Part shown: in pieces, positions 27,994 to 36,218 of the stretch | How positions within the stretch are numbered: position 1 is the stretch's first letter | Layout of the letters: each line of letters starts with the position of its first letter | Source: Candidatus Doudnabacteria bacterium RIFCSPHIGHO2_02_FULL_43_13b | Lineage (GTDB): Bacteria > Patescibacteriota > Doudnabacteria > UBA920 > O2-02-FULL-48-8 | Reading direction: 5' to 3' | NCBI GenBank assembly: GCA_001777655.1 | Contig: MFER01000016.1 | Location: 1-45,930 of the forward strand | DNA: 45,930 bases | The notes under the pieces: model-generated | The model's database searches: none | Told to the model about the DNA's origin: nothing | Seen by the model: only the letters and a program-made list of their open reading frames with translations | Translations under genes and position numbers: made by a program

Positions 27994-29451
27994 ATGCTTC
28001 ACATTGGACGCAATATTATAAGTCTGGTGATTTCGAGGGTGCTGGCCGCAGTCATCCTGTTTTTAATTTACACCAGACTGGCTCAATATTTGGGGCCAGA
28101 GGCCGCCGGCCAATACGGACTGCTGGCCAGCTACATCACGATTTTTAGCATTTTTGTTGATTTGGGCATGTCACAGTTGGTGATTAAGAAGGTCAGCGAA
28201 GACCAAACCCACGCGTCGAAATATTTAAGTAATTATTTTTTTATCCAAACTAGTTTGGCTGCCCTGTTCATGTTGATTATGGCCGCCATAGTTTATTTTG
28301 CCGATTATCCAGTAATTGTAAAAAATTCTCTTTATGTCACGTCTTTGGTACTATTTCTTTCTTCATTGAGTTTACCTTTTCGTTCGGTCATCAACGCTTT
28401 TCAAAAATTAACAGTTATCGCCAAAGTTAATTTTTTTAATTCCATGATTAATGCCCTCTTCATGGTTTTGGCGATTGTGCTGCGAAAGAATATATTCTTT
28501 TTGGCGTTTATCGGAGTGACCGTCAGCCTGTTCGATTTGATTGTCTATAGTTACATCACTCACAAAAAATTTGCCCGATTTAAATGGGAAATCGACTGGA
28601 CCTTTGTCAAGCAACTGTTTATCTGGACCTGGCCGTTTACCTTGGTGACTTTTTTTAGCGTTTACAACCGAATTGACACTGTGTTGCTCGCGCATTTTCG
28701 GGATTTTCACGAAGTTGGCTACTATGCGGTCGCGTATAAATTTTGGGACGTACTGGCTTTTTTACCCACGGTGATCGGAATATCTCTCTATCCGTTTTAT
28801 GCCCAGCGCCTGAGTGTCGGAGCGAAAGAAGACGTCCGCAGGGGAGTGGAAACCTATACTCGGTATATGATCGCGCTGGCATTGCCGCTTTCGGTAGGCG
28901 CTTTTTTGACCTCGACCAATTTGATCTCGGTGTTTTATGGTCAAGAATTTCTACCGGCAGCGCCCGCACTTTGGTTGCTCGTATTGTCGGTGTCAATTTT
29001 GTTAGTTTATTCGCCGGTGAACAGTTTGATTCTTTCGCAGAAAACCAAGACAGCTACAATTATTACTGGCGGGACCCTGTTTTTCAATGTCGCGACCAAT
29101 ATTATTTTCATTCCCAAATACGGTTTTGTTGCGGCAGCGGTGATTACCGCCATCAGTGAATTGATCCAGGCGGTTTGTTATTCTTACGTTATCAAACATC
29201 GGGTGATTGATTATCGAATTTTTCGAAATTTCGCCAAGCCGCTGGTTGCGGTTGCCGTCATGGCAGCATTTATAGTCCTGACACAGTCTTACTTGACTGT
29301 TTGGTTGGTAATAATTTTGGCCGGTTGTGTTTATGGTCTGATGCTGTTGCTCTCAAAATTTTTCCACAAAGAAGATTGGGAATTATTCAAAGCGGCAATT
29401 GATATACGAAAAAAAGTTGTAACCGAGATTAAACCAGACATAACCCTATGA
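27994..29451 (+). CDS. Polysaccharide flippase (Wzx/MATE-like)
   Basis: IISLVISRVLAAVILFLIYTRLAQYLGPEAAGQYGLL; 12-TM pattern. ATG 27994 follows TATAAT at 27978. Confidence 0.85.
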   Translation: MLHIGRNIISLVISRVLAAVILFLIYTRLAQYLGPEAAGQYGLLASYITIFSIFVDLGMSQLVIKKVSEDQTHASKYLSNYFFIQTSLAALFMLIMAAIVYFADYPVIVKNSLYVTSLVLFLSSLSLPFRSVINAFQKLTVIAKVNFFNSMINALFMVLAIVLRKNIFFLAFIGVTVSLFDLIVYSYITHKKFARFKWEIDWTFVKQLFIWTWPFTLVTFFSVYNRIDTVLLAHFRDFHEVGYYAVAYKFWDVLAFLPTVIGISLYPFYAQRLSVGAKEDVRRGVETYTRYMIALALPLSVGAFLTSTNLISVFYGQEFLPAAPALWLLVLSVSILLVYSPVNSLILSQKTKTATIITGGTLFFNVATNIIFIPKYGFVAAAVITAISELIQAVCYSYVIKHRVIDYRIFRNFAKPLVAVAVMAAFIVLTQSYLTVWLVIILAGCVYGLMLLLSKFFHKEDWELFKAAIDIRKKVVTEIKPDITL

Positions 29452-29732
29452 ATCCCGTTAGAGACAACTATATGCACTATGTATATATAATTCAAAGTCA
29501 ACGAGATAAACATTTATATACCGGATCAACGAATGATTTACGGAAACGCTTCAGTGAGCATAATAATCGAAGAGTTTTTTCTACCAAAGGTCGGGGTCCT
29601 TTTACTTTGATCTATTACGAAGCTAGTTTAAATAAACAAGATGCTCGTGCTAGGGAAAAGTATTTGAAAACAGGAATGGGCAAGCGTTATATTAAAAACA
29701 GACTGAAGCGTTTCCTGTCTCTAACGGGATGA
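29448..29732 (+). CDS. GIY-YIG nuclease superfamily protein
   Basis: YVYIIQSQRDKHLYTGSTNDLRKRFSEHN...KTGMGKRYIKNRLKRFL; core may start at the ATG at 29472. Confidence 0.88.
   Translation: MNPVRDNYMHYVYIIQSQRDKHLYTGSTNDLRKRFSEHNNRRVFSTKGRGPFTLIYYEASLNKQDARAREKYLKTGMGKRYIKNRLKRFLSLTG
29452..29730. repeat. Perfect 14-bp inverted repeats ATCCCGTTAGAGAC/GTCTCTAACGGGAT flanking the GIY-YIG ORF
   Basis: 29452-29465 and 29717-29730; flanked by direct repeat ATGAA (29448-29452, 29729-29733). Confidence 0.9.
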
Positions 29733-30841
29733 AAATAGGTTTGGAAGCAGAGCGAGCGAATTTACCCAACCCGACGGGGGTTGAGCGGTATGCGGCCGAA
29801 TTGATCAAGCACCTAGCGTTGATCGATCGACAGAATGGATATGTGTTATATTTCCGTACGAAACCGCAGCCTTGGTTTTATGATTTGCCGAAAAATTTTC
29901 GTTTGCGTGTGATCCCGTTTCCGAAATTTTGGACCCAAATTAGATTATCTTGGGAAATGATCACTCACCCGGTGGACGTTTTGGTTATTTTGGCTTCGGT
30001 GTTGCCTCTTTGGCATCCGAAAAATTCAATTTTTACCACTCACGACGTCGCTTATGAGATGTTCCCCCAAGCCTTTACGAGATTTATGAGAAATTACTTG
30101 GTTTGGTCCACTCGCTTTGCGGTTAAACACGCCAGAAAGATTTTTGCGGTTTCAGAATCAACCAAGCAAGATCTGATAAAAATTTATCAGACTAATCCAG
30201 ATAAAATTGTAGTTACTCATTTGGGTTTTGATAATAAGAAATTTCACCCCAGAAGCTATCAAGAGGTTCAAGCCGTTTTGGACAAGTATAATTTAGTTTA
30301 CCAAAAATACGTGTTGTTTGTGGGCACTATTCAGCCACGAAAAAATATCATTCGTCTAGTGGAAGCGTTCCAGAAATTAAAACGGCAAAACCACATTGAA
30401 GAAAAATTAGCAATTGTAGGTGGTCGAGGGTGGTTGTGGGAGCCTATCGTCAAAAAAATTAAAATGGCCGGGTTAGATGGGTCCATAAAATATTACGATT
30501 ATATTCCGGAAGAAGATATATCCTTCATCTATGCCGGGGCTAAACTTTTGACGTTGCCTGCGTTATATGAAGGTTTCGGTCTGCCGCCGCTCGAGGCCAT
30601 GGCTTCCGGCGTGCCAGTAGTGGTGTCGAATGTCTCTTCCATGCCTGAAGCGGTGGGGGAGGCAGGGGTTTTGGTTGATCCCAACTCGACCGACTCCATC
30701 GCCGAAGGATTACTAAAAGTTTTGACTAATCAAAATGTCAGAAACCAGATGATCCAGCAGGGGTTAGAGCAGGCCAGAAAGTTTACTTGGGAGAATACGG
30801 CGAGAAAGACTTTGGAGGTAGTAGAAAGTTTGAAAGAATAA
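29729..30841 (+). CDS. GT4-family glycosyltransferase
   Basis: VLFVGTIQPRKNIIRLVEAF, LPALYEGFGLPPLEAMASGVPVVVSN. Confidence 0.92.
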   Translation: MKIGLEAERANLPNPTGVERYAAELIKHLALIDRQNGYVLYFRTKPQPWFYDLPKNFRLRVIPFPKFWTQIRLSWEMITHPVDVLVILASVLPLWHPKNSIFTTHDVAYEMFPQAFTRFMRNYLVWSTRFAVKHARKIFAVSESTKQDLIKIYQTNPDKIVVTHLGFDNKKFHPRSYQEVQAVLDKYNLVYQKYVLFVGTIQPRKNIIRLVEAFQKLKRQNHIEEKLAIVGGRGWLWEPIVKKIKMAGLDGSIKYYDYIPEEDISFIYAGAKLLTLPALYEGFGLPPLEAMASGVPVVVSNVSSMPEAVGEAGVLVDPNSTDSIAEGLLKVLTNQNVRNQMIQQGLEQARKFTWENTARKTLEVVESLKE

Positions 30842-30850
30842 ATTAAGTCT

Positions 30851-30992
30851 GTCTTTGCGAGGAGTCCCGTCATGGCGGGACGACCCGCCCGACTGATCGT
30901 CGGATCGGGCGGGCGAAGCAATCTTAGCTAAGAGATTGCTTCGCGACTACCAAGACTAATTCTAAGTAAATAAAGCAGTCGCTCGCAATGAC
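30851..30992. repeat. Nested palindromic interspersed repeat (tttgcgag...gcgaagcaatct family)
   Basis: GTCTTTGCGAG...CTCGCAATGAC outer arms; inner GTCCCG-tcatgg-CGGGAC, CCCGCCCGA...TCGGGCGGG, AGATTGCTTCGC. Confidence 0.8.
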
Positions 30993-31007
30993 AAGAAGAG
31001 ATAGTCT

Positions 31008-32327
31008 ATGCAAACATTCTTAATTACAATTTTCACTTTTTTGTCTATTGCCAGTTTTTGGTTTTTTTTGCGAGGCAAATTAAAATTTTCGCCACTTTGG
31101 ATTATGTTATCGGCGTGGTTTTTGGCGATTGCAATTTCACAGCTGTATTTATCGCGTCTGGAAGTAGTCTGGCCCACCAAATACTGGGTTTTGGTTTTTA
31201 TATCATTAGCTAGTTTTGCGCTCGGGGTTTGGGCATTCAGTCACCCCAGACTTGATCTGTGGTCCAAGAAATGGATCCCCGCTTTCGCGGGGATGGGAGT
31301 AAAGGCGGGGATGGGAGTAAAGGCGGGGATGGGAGAAGAAAAGGGAAGCATGATTAAAAAACTTCGTCTAGTTATTTACTTCCTGTTTCTAGCCTCATTG
31401 GTTGGGCTTTACATGTTTTACACCCGCGCCGGGAATTTTCCGCTACTGACCCAAAACCCTGATGAATTTCGGTTTATCGCCGACGAACAAGTGCCCGGGC
31501 TAATTAACTATGCGGCTCAACTGGCCAGGATTTTTATCCCACTTTCTTTTTTCTTGATTTTTTTTCAGGGATTTTCCTGGCGCAAACATTGGGACATCAG
31601 TCTCATCGGTCTGGTCGGTCTTACAGGTTTGATTTTATTTGCATCCCGCACGCAGATTTTTTTAATTGATTTGTGGGTCATGGCCTTGTATCTGTTCATC
31701 CGAAAACCAAGTTTTCGACAGGCAGTTAAATTTTATCCTATATTTCTTTTAGTTTCGATTTTGGTTTTGGCGATCGTTCCCTTATTCCGGCAATATAAAA
31801 GTTATGGCGCGGATTATCTCGGCGTCATCACAGGTATCGATACCAGCCACTATAACGCAGTCCAAAAAGCTCTGGTCCCGATCTATGTTGGGGTTTCCTT
31901 CAACCAGCAAGCCTTGCTCCATTCTTGGCAGTATTATCAAACCCACCCCTTGCAATATGGCAAAGTTACTCTGGATCCCTTCACGAATATTTTAGGACTT
32001 GATCAGTTTAAATCCCAATATGATTTGGGTGCGATATTTTATCCGTGGTGGAATACCGGAACCTATCTATTTCCATTCGTTCAGGATTTTGGGGAGTCGG
32101 CCTTTTATTTCACGCCTTTTGTTATTGCGGGAATTTTGACACTCGCCTGGAAATACTCGCAAGCCAACCCAAACTTTCTCTCGATTAACCTTTATGCTTA
32201 TGCTATGTTTTTTATAGTCATGACCGTGTATTTATCATTCACGGTCCGCGCCGAGATGTATATTGATTTGTTTTTATTGGGATTAAGTTATGTTTATATT
32301 TCTAAAATCAATTATGCCCAAAGTTAG
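31008..32327 (+). CDS. O-antigen/oligosaccharide polymerase-like membrane protein (Wzy-like)
   Basis: Multi-TM ORF in polysaccharide cluster with large loops; contains in-frame repeat insertion WIPAFAGMGVKAGMGVKAGMG. Confidence 0.65.
   Translation: MQTFLITIFTFLSIASFWFFLRGKLKFSPLWIMLSAWFLAIAISQLYLSRLEVVWPTKYWVLVFISLASFALGVWAFSHPRLDLWSKKWIPAFAGMGVKAGMGVKAGMGEEKGSMIKKLRLVIYFLFLASLVGLYMFYTRAGNFPLLTQNPDEFRFIADEQVPGLINYAAQLARIFIPLSFFLIFFQGFSWRKHWDISLIGLVGLTGLILFASRTQIFLIDLWVMALYLFIRKPSFRQAVKFYPIFLLVSILVLAIVPLFRQYKSYGADYLGVITGIDTSHYNAVQKALVPIYVGVSFNQQALLHSWQYYQTHPLQYGKVTLDPFTNILGLDQFKSQYDLGAIFYPWWNTGTYLFPFVQDFGESAFYFTPFVIAGILTLAWKYSQANPNFLSINLYAYAMFFIVMTVYLSFTVRAEMYIDLFLLGLSYVYISKINYAQS
31275..31335 (+). 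repeat. Hairpin ATCCCCGCTTTCGCGGGGAT plus 18-bp tandem repeats inside the Wzy-like CDS
   Basis: GGGGATGGGAGTAAAGGC at 31289-31306 and 31307-31324, partial third copy at 31325. Confidence 0.85.
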
Positions 32328-33357
32328 CGTCATAGTTTTAATTTACGAAGGCAAAAAGTTTATCAAACCAGTGTTTGATGCGATTTTCGCGCAGACACAT
32401 AAAGATCTGGAAGTGATTGCGGTGATTAACAAATCGACAGATGGTGCTAAGGAAGCAATCCAAGCCAATTATTCAAGCGTCAAAATTATTGATCCCGGTC
32501 GAAATACAGGTTTCGCTGAGGGCAATAATATTGGTATCAAAGCTTCAACTGGTGAATTCATTCAGCTAGTCAATCAAGACTTGATTTTAGAGCCAAATTA
32601 TATTGAAGAAATTCTGAAAGATTTTGCGGATCTGAAAGTGGCCGCGGCTACTGGCAAGATTTTGCGTTATAATTTCGATAAAAATCAGAAGACCAAAATT
32701 ATTGATACGACCGGAATTATCATGCAAAAATCAGGGAGGGCGAGGGACAGGGGGCAGAACCAAGTGGACGCGGGACAATTTGACAATAATGATAGCCGAA
32801 TTGTTTTTGGCGTTTCTGGAGCCGGCCCGATGTATCGCCGAAGCGCCTTGGAGCAGGTTAAGTATTGTAATCCTGTCTTTGCGAGCGAAGCGAAGCAATC
32901 TCCGCCAAATGAAGGGATTGCTTCGTCGCCTGCGGCTCCTCGCAAAGACGAAAATTGCGAATACTTTGACGAGAACTTCTTTATGTATTGGGAAGATGTG
33001 GATTTGAGCTGGCGGCTCGATAACGCGGCGTATATATGTGCGTATATACGTGAGGCTGTTGCGTATCATGGCCGCACCGCTGGCCAGGCGGCGGGTGGAT
33101 ATTTGCACTTATTCAAATTTATCCAACATCACAAAAAGTTATCACCGCAGGTTTTGCGCTTAAATTACAAAAATCATATTTTGATGTATCTAAAAAATGC
33201 CCGGCACATTTGGCACCCGGCGTTTATCTTCCGCGAGTTAGCGATGCTGATTTATGTTATAATCTTTGAGACTAGGACTTTAAAAGTAGTGCCGGAATTG
33301 TGGCGGCAAATTCCTCAAACTTGGCGCAAACGTCATCTACAAAAGAAGAGGCCGTGA
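32290..33357 (+). CDS. Family 2 glycosyltransferase with in-frame palindromic insertion
   Basis: SVIVLIYEGKKFIKPVFDAI, NTGFAEGNNIGIK, NFFMYWEDVDLSWRL. Confidence 0.88.
   Translation: MFIFLKSIMPKVSVIVLIYEGKKFIKPVFDAIFAQTHKDLEVIAVINKSTDGAKEAIQANYSSVKIIDPGRNTGFAEGNNIGIKASTGEFIQLVNQDLILEPNYIEEILKDFADLKVAAATGKILRYNFDKNQKTKIIDTTGIIMQKSGRARDRGQNQVDAGQFDNNDSRIVFGVSGAGPMYRRSALEQVKYCNPVFASEAKQSPPNEGIASSPAAPRKDENCEYFDENFFMYWEDVDLSWRLDNAAYICAYIREAVAYHGRTAGQAAGGYLHLFKFIQHHKKLSPQVLRLNYKNHILMYLKNARHIWHPAFIFRELAMLIYVIIFETRTLKVVPELWRQIPQTWRKRHLQKKRP
32875..32949. repeat. 75-bp palindromic element in frame within the GT2 CDS
   Basis: GTCTTTGCGAG...CTCGCAAAGAC with inner GCGAAGCAATC...GATTGCTTCGTCGC; translates to VFASEAKQSPPNEGIASSPAAPRKD. 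Confidence 0.88.
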
Positions 33358-33386
33358 CCTAGAGCGGGAAGCTCCAAGGTCACGGC
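33345..33386 (-). terminator. Intrinsic terminator of minus-strand island ORF
   Basis: GCCGTGACCT...AGGTCACGGC then CTCTTCTTTT (minus strand). Confidence 0.75.
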
Positions 33387-33425
33387 GGGGGCGAGTTCGT
33401 CGACCGCCGTCAGTACAGCCACGGG

Positions 33426-33833
33426 TCAGGCTTTGGTCAGGTCGCCTTGCGCTGCGTACCAGGAGACGTACTGCCGAGCCATGCCGAGGAATTGTTTGAC
33501 GCTCAGTGGTAGTCCAGGAAAGGCTTTGGTCAGGGCCGGCTCGACCACGGACAGATATGGCTCCACGTCGGTCATACCGCCGCGGTCGAATTCCTCCTCG
33601 ATATCGGTCTGCCAGTTGGTGACGTATTTGTCCACGAGCATGAGCGCGGCCAGGTTGCGCAACGACGCGGCAATTTCGGCGGCGGCTACCTCGGTCGGCA
33701 CGTCGTAGCGGGCGAAGTTGTAGAGTTGCTTGAGGGCATCTGGATTGCTTCCCGCCCACAGCAGGTCCGATGCTGTTTCGAGATTAGCGACCCAGAGCAC
33801 CTCGTTGAAGAATTGCGGCCGGCGTGTAATCAT
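33426..33833 (-). CDS. Orphan ~135-aa protein in a high-GC island
   Basis: Strong SD AAGGAGG before ATG at 33833, upstream TTGGCA-17 nt-TATATT promoter on the minus strand, terminator downstream; MITRRPQFFNEVLWVANLETASDLL... Confidence 0.65.
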   Translation of the reverse strand: MITRRPQFFNEVLWVANLETASDLLWAGSNPDALKQLYNFARYDVPTEVAAAEIAASLRNLAALMLVDKYVTNWQTDIEEEFDRGGMTDVEPYLSVVEPALTKAFPGLPLSVKQFLGMARQYVSWYAAQGDLTKA

Positions 33834-33894
33834 GGACTTCCTCCTTGGATGTTTAGAATATAACAAGATTTACTCTTATTGCCAATAGTAACTT

Positions 33895-34746
33895 ATGGAT
33901 TTATCCGTCATAATTGTCAATTATAATACCAAAGAACTACTCAAACGGTGCTTAAAGTCCGTCATGGCCTCGCACACTGATTTTGGGTTTGAAACCATCG
34001 TTTCAGATAACGGTTCGACTGACGGCAGCCAGGCTTTGGTAAAAGAAGAGTTTCCCGAAGTTGTTTTGCTCGAAAATGGTGCAAATTTAGGCTTTTCTAA
34101 GGCCAATAACATAGCTATCAGACGGGCTACCGGACGATATTTGTTATTACTAAACTCTGATACCCAAATTCAATCTGATACCCTGACTCTTTGCATTAAG
34201 CGGATGAATCAAGATGATTCGATCGGGATTTTAGGCTGTAAAGTATTGTTACCAGATGGGAAACTTGATCCGGCTTGCCGGCGGAAATTTCCCAATCCCC
34301 GGAATTCATTTTTACGACTATTCGGTCTGGAAAAATTTAGCGATTATAATATCAATGCTCCGATTGATAAAGAAGGGGAAGTTGATTCGGTCACTGGAGC
34401 CTTCTTGATGATTCGAAAAACAGTGGTTGACCAAATTGGGCTTTTGGATGAAGAATTTTTTATGTACGGCGAGGATTTGGATTGGTGCTGGCGCGCAAAA
34501 GCAGCAGGATTCAAAGTTTTATATTATCATGGCGCACAAATTACTCATTTCAAATACGGTTCCTCGCAAAAAAAACCGTTTTTTATAATTCGATCGGCCC
34601 ACGAAGCGATGAAGATTTTTTATCGCAAGCATTATGCTGCTCGCTATTCGTGGATTTTTAACCAACTTGTATTCTTAGGGATTAGTTTCCGGAAGTATCT
34701 GGTGATGTTGATAAATATATTTAGAACAAAAAAAGTAGTTCATTAA
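33895..34746 (+). CDS. Family 2 glycosyltransferase (rhamnosyltransferase-like)
   Basis: SVIIVNYNTKELLKRCLKSV, SDNGSTDGSQ, NLGFSKANNIAIR, FMYGEDLDWCWRAK. Confidence 0.9.
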   Translation: MDLSVIIVNYNTKELLKRCLKSVMASHTDFGFETIVSDNGSTDGSQALVKEEFPEVVLLENGANLGFSKANNIAIRRATGRYLLLLNSDTQIQSDTLTLCIKRMNQDDSIGILGCKVLLPDGKLDPACRRKFPNPRNSFLRLFGLEKFSDYNINAPIDKEGEVDSVTGAFLMIRKTVVDQIGLLDEEFFMYGEDLDWCWRAKAAGFKVLYYHGAQITHFKYGSSQKKPFFIIRSAHEAMKIFYRKHYAARYSWIFNQLVFLGISFRKYLVMLINIFRTKKVVH

Positions 34747-34835
34747 TCCCGCACCACTTTTTATCAAAATTGGCAAAAAATTGGCTTTGCCTAGCCTCCC
34801 TTGCCAGTTCGGCGGGCAGGTGCTAAAGTATTTTT

Positions 34836-36077
34836 ATGGATTATCCACTAGAAACAAATTTTCCCGAAACTCCTGTCAAGAATAAAAAGATAAAACTTTA
34901 CACCATTTTGGTGGTTTTATTTTTGGTGGTTTTCGGGTTAGGTTTTTTCACGGGCAGGGGACAAATCAAACTTCAGAACGGCAAGATTGAGATTACAAAA
35001 GGCGATCAACCAGCCACCTCAGCAGATTATTCGCTACTTTGGGATGCTTTGAATATTTTGAATAACAAATACGTGGATCGGCCACTGGATCAGCAAGAAC
35101 TAATGTATGGAGCGGTTGCCGGTTTGATCCAAGCCGCCCGTGATCCTTACACGGTATTTTTCGACCCCAAAGAAGCCAAAAGTTTCGCCGAAGAGTTAAA
35201 AGGATCTTTCGATGGCATCGGCGCAGAAATCGGGATCAAAGATGAGCAATTGGTAATTATCGCGCCCTTGGATGATACCCCGGCGCAGCGAGCCAATCTG
35301 CGCGCCGGCGACGCGATCATCGCGATTAATGACGAAGGAACGGTTGGGATGACTACGGATCAGGCGGTATCTAAAATTCGCGGCAAAGCCGGCAGCCAAG
35401 TGATTCTGACGATTATTCACAAAGGAGAAACAAAGTCCGAAGAGATTAAGATCACACGAGCAAAAATTGTAATTAATAGTGTTAAATTTAGTTCGAAAGA
35501 AATCAGCGGCCAAAAAATCGCGGTAATCAAAATCAACCGTTTTGGCGACGACACGAAAGGGCTTTTGGATCACGACATTGACCAAGCGGTTTCCGGCGAT
35601 TATGCCGGGTTAATTCTTGATCTGCGCAATAACCCCGGCGGGTACTTAGAAACTGCTGTTACCACCGCTTCCAATTGGGTGGATGATGGTTGGGTCGTAC
35701 TAAAAGAAGTTGCCTTTAACAACGCAGAAAAAATTTATAAAGCCGAAGGGGTGCCCAGGCTTAAGGGCATGAAAACCGTTGTTTTAATAAATGTCGGCTC
35801 TGCTTCTGCTTCAGAGATTGTCGCCGGCGCTCTGCAAGATTATAAGTTAGCGACTCTGGTCGGTGAAAAAACCTTTGGTAAAGGATCAGTACAGGAATTA
35901 GAGAACTTACGGGATGATTCTCAGCTGAAGATTACAGTCGCCAAGTGGTTTACGCCGAAAGGAAGAGGGATTGATAAAACCGGCTTGGAACCGGATGTCT
36001 TGGTCGAACTGACGGCTGATGATGCGCAGAATAAGCGGGATCCCCAGATGGATAAGGCTTTAGAATTGCTCAAATAG
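34836..36077 (+). CDS. S41 C-terminal processing peptidase (CtpA-like) with PDZ
   Basis: DLRNNPGGYLETAV, NVGSASASEIVAGALQD, FGKGSVQEL. Confidence 0.92.
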   Translation: MDYPLETNFPETPVKNKKIKLYTILVVLFLVVFGLGFFTGRGQIKLQNGKIEITKGDQPATSADYSLLWDALNILNNKYVDRPLDQQELMYGAVAGLIQAARDPYTVFFDPKEAKSFAEELKGSFDGIGAEIGIKDEQLVIIAPLDDTPAQRANLRAGDAIIAINDEGTVGMTTDQAVSKIRGKAGSQVILTIIHKGETKSEEIKITRAKIVINSVKFSSKEISGQKIAVIKINRFGDDTKGLLDHDIDQAVSGDYAGLILDLRNNPGGYLETAVTTASNWVDDGWVVLKEVAFNNAEKIYKAEGVPRLKGMKTVVLINVGSASASEIVAGALQDYKLATLVGEKTFGKGSVQELENLRDDSQLKITVAKWFTPKGRGIDKTGLEPDVLVELTADDAQNKRDPQMDKALELLK

Positions 36078-36085
36078 TTTTGACC

Positions 36086-36195
36086 CCATCGCGAGCTCCG
36101 ACGTTTTTGGTCGGAGCGTGGCGATCTCTTTTTTAGATTGCTTCGTCGTTGCCCAAATTAGCGCTTATTTGATCAATTGCAACTCCTCGCAATGG
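36086..36195. repeat. Nested palindromic interspersed repeat upstream of alaS
   Basis: GCTCCGAC-gttttt-GGTCGGAGC nested in ...AGATTGCTTCGTCG...CTCCTCGCAATGG. Confidence 0.65.
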
Positions 36196-36218
36196 TATTT
36201 TCGTGATATAATCACGCC

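Noticed and set aside
28408-29199. Multiple ORFs antisense or off-frame to the flippase
   Set aside because: Flippase frame is continuous and recognisable; others are shadow ORFs.
33337-33759. Minus-strand 140-aa Arg-rich ORF
   Set aside because: Off-frame of the 33426..33833 ORF, which has SD and promoter.
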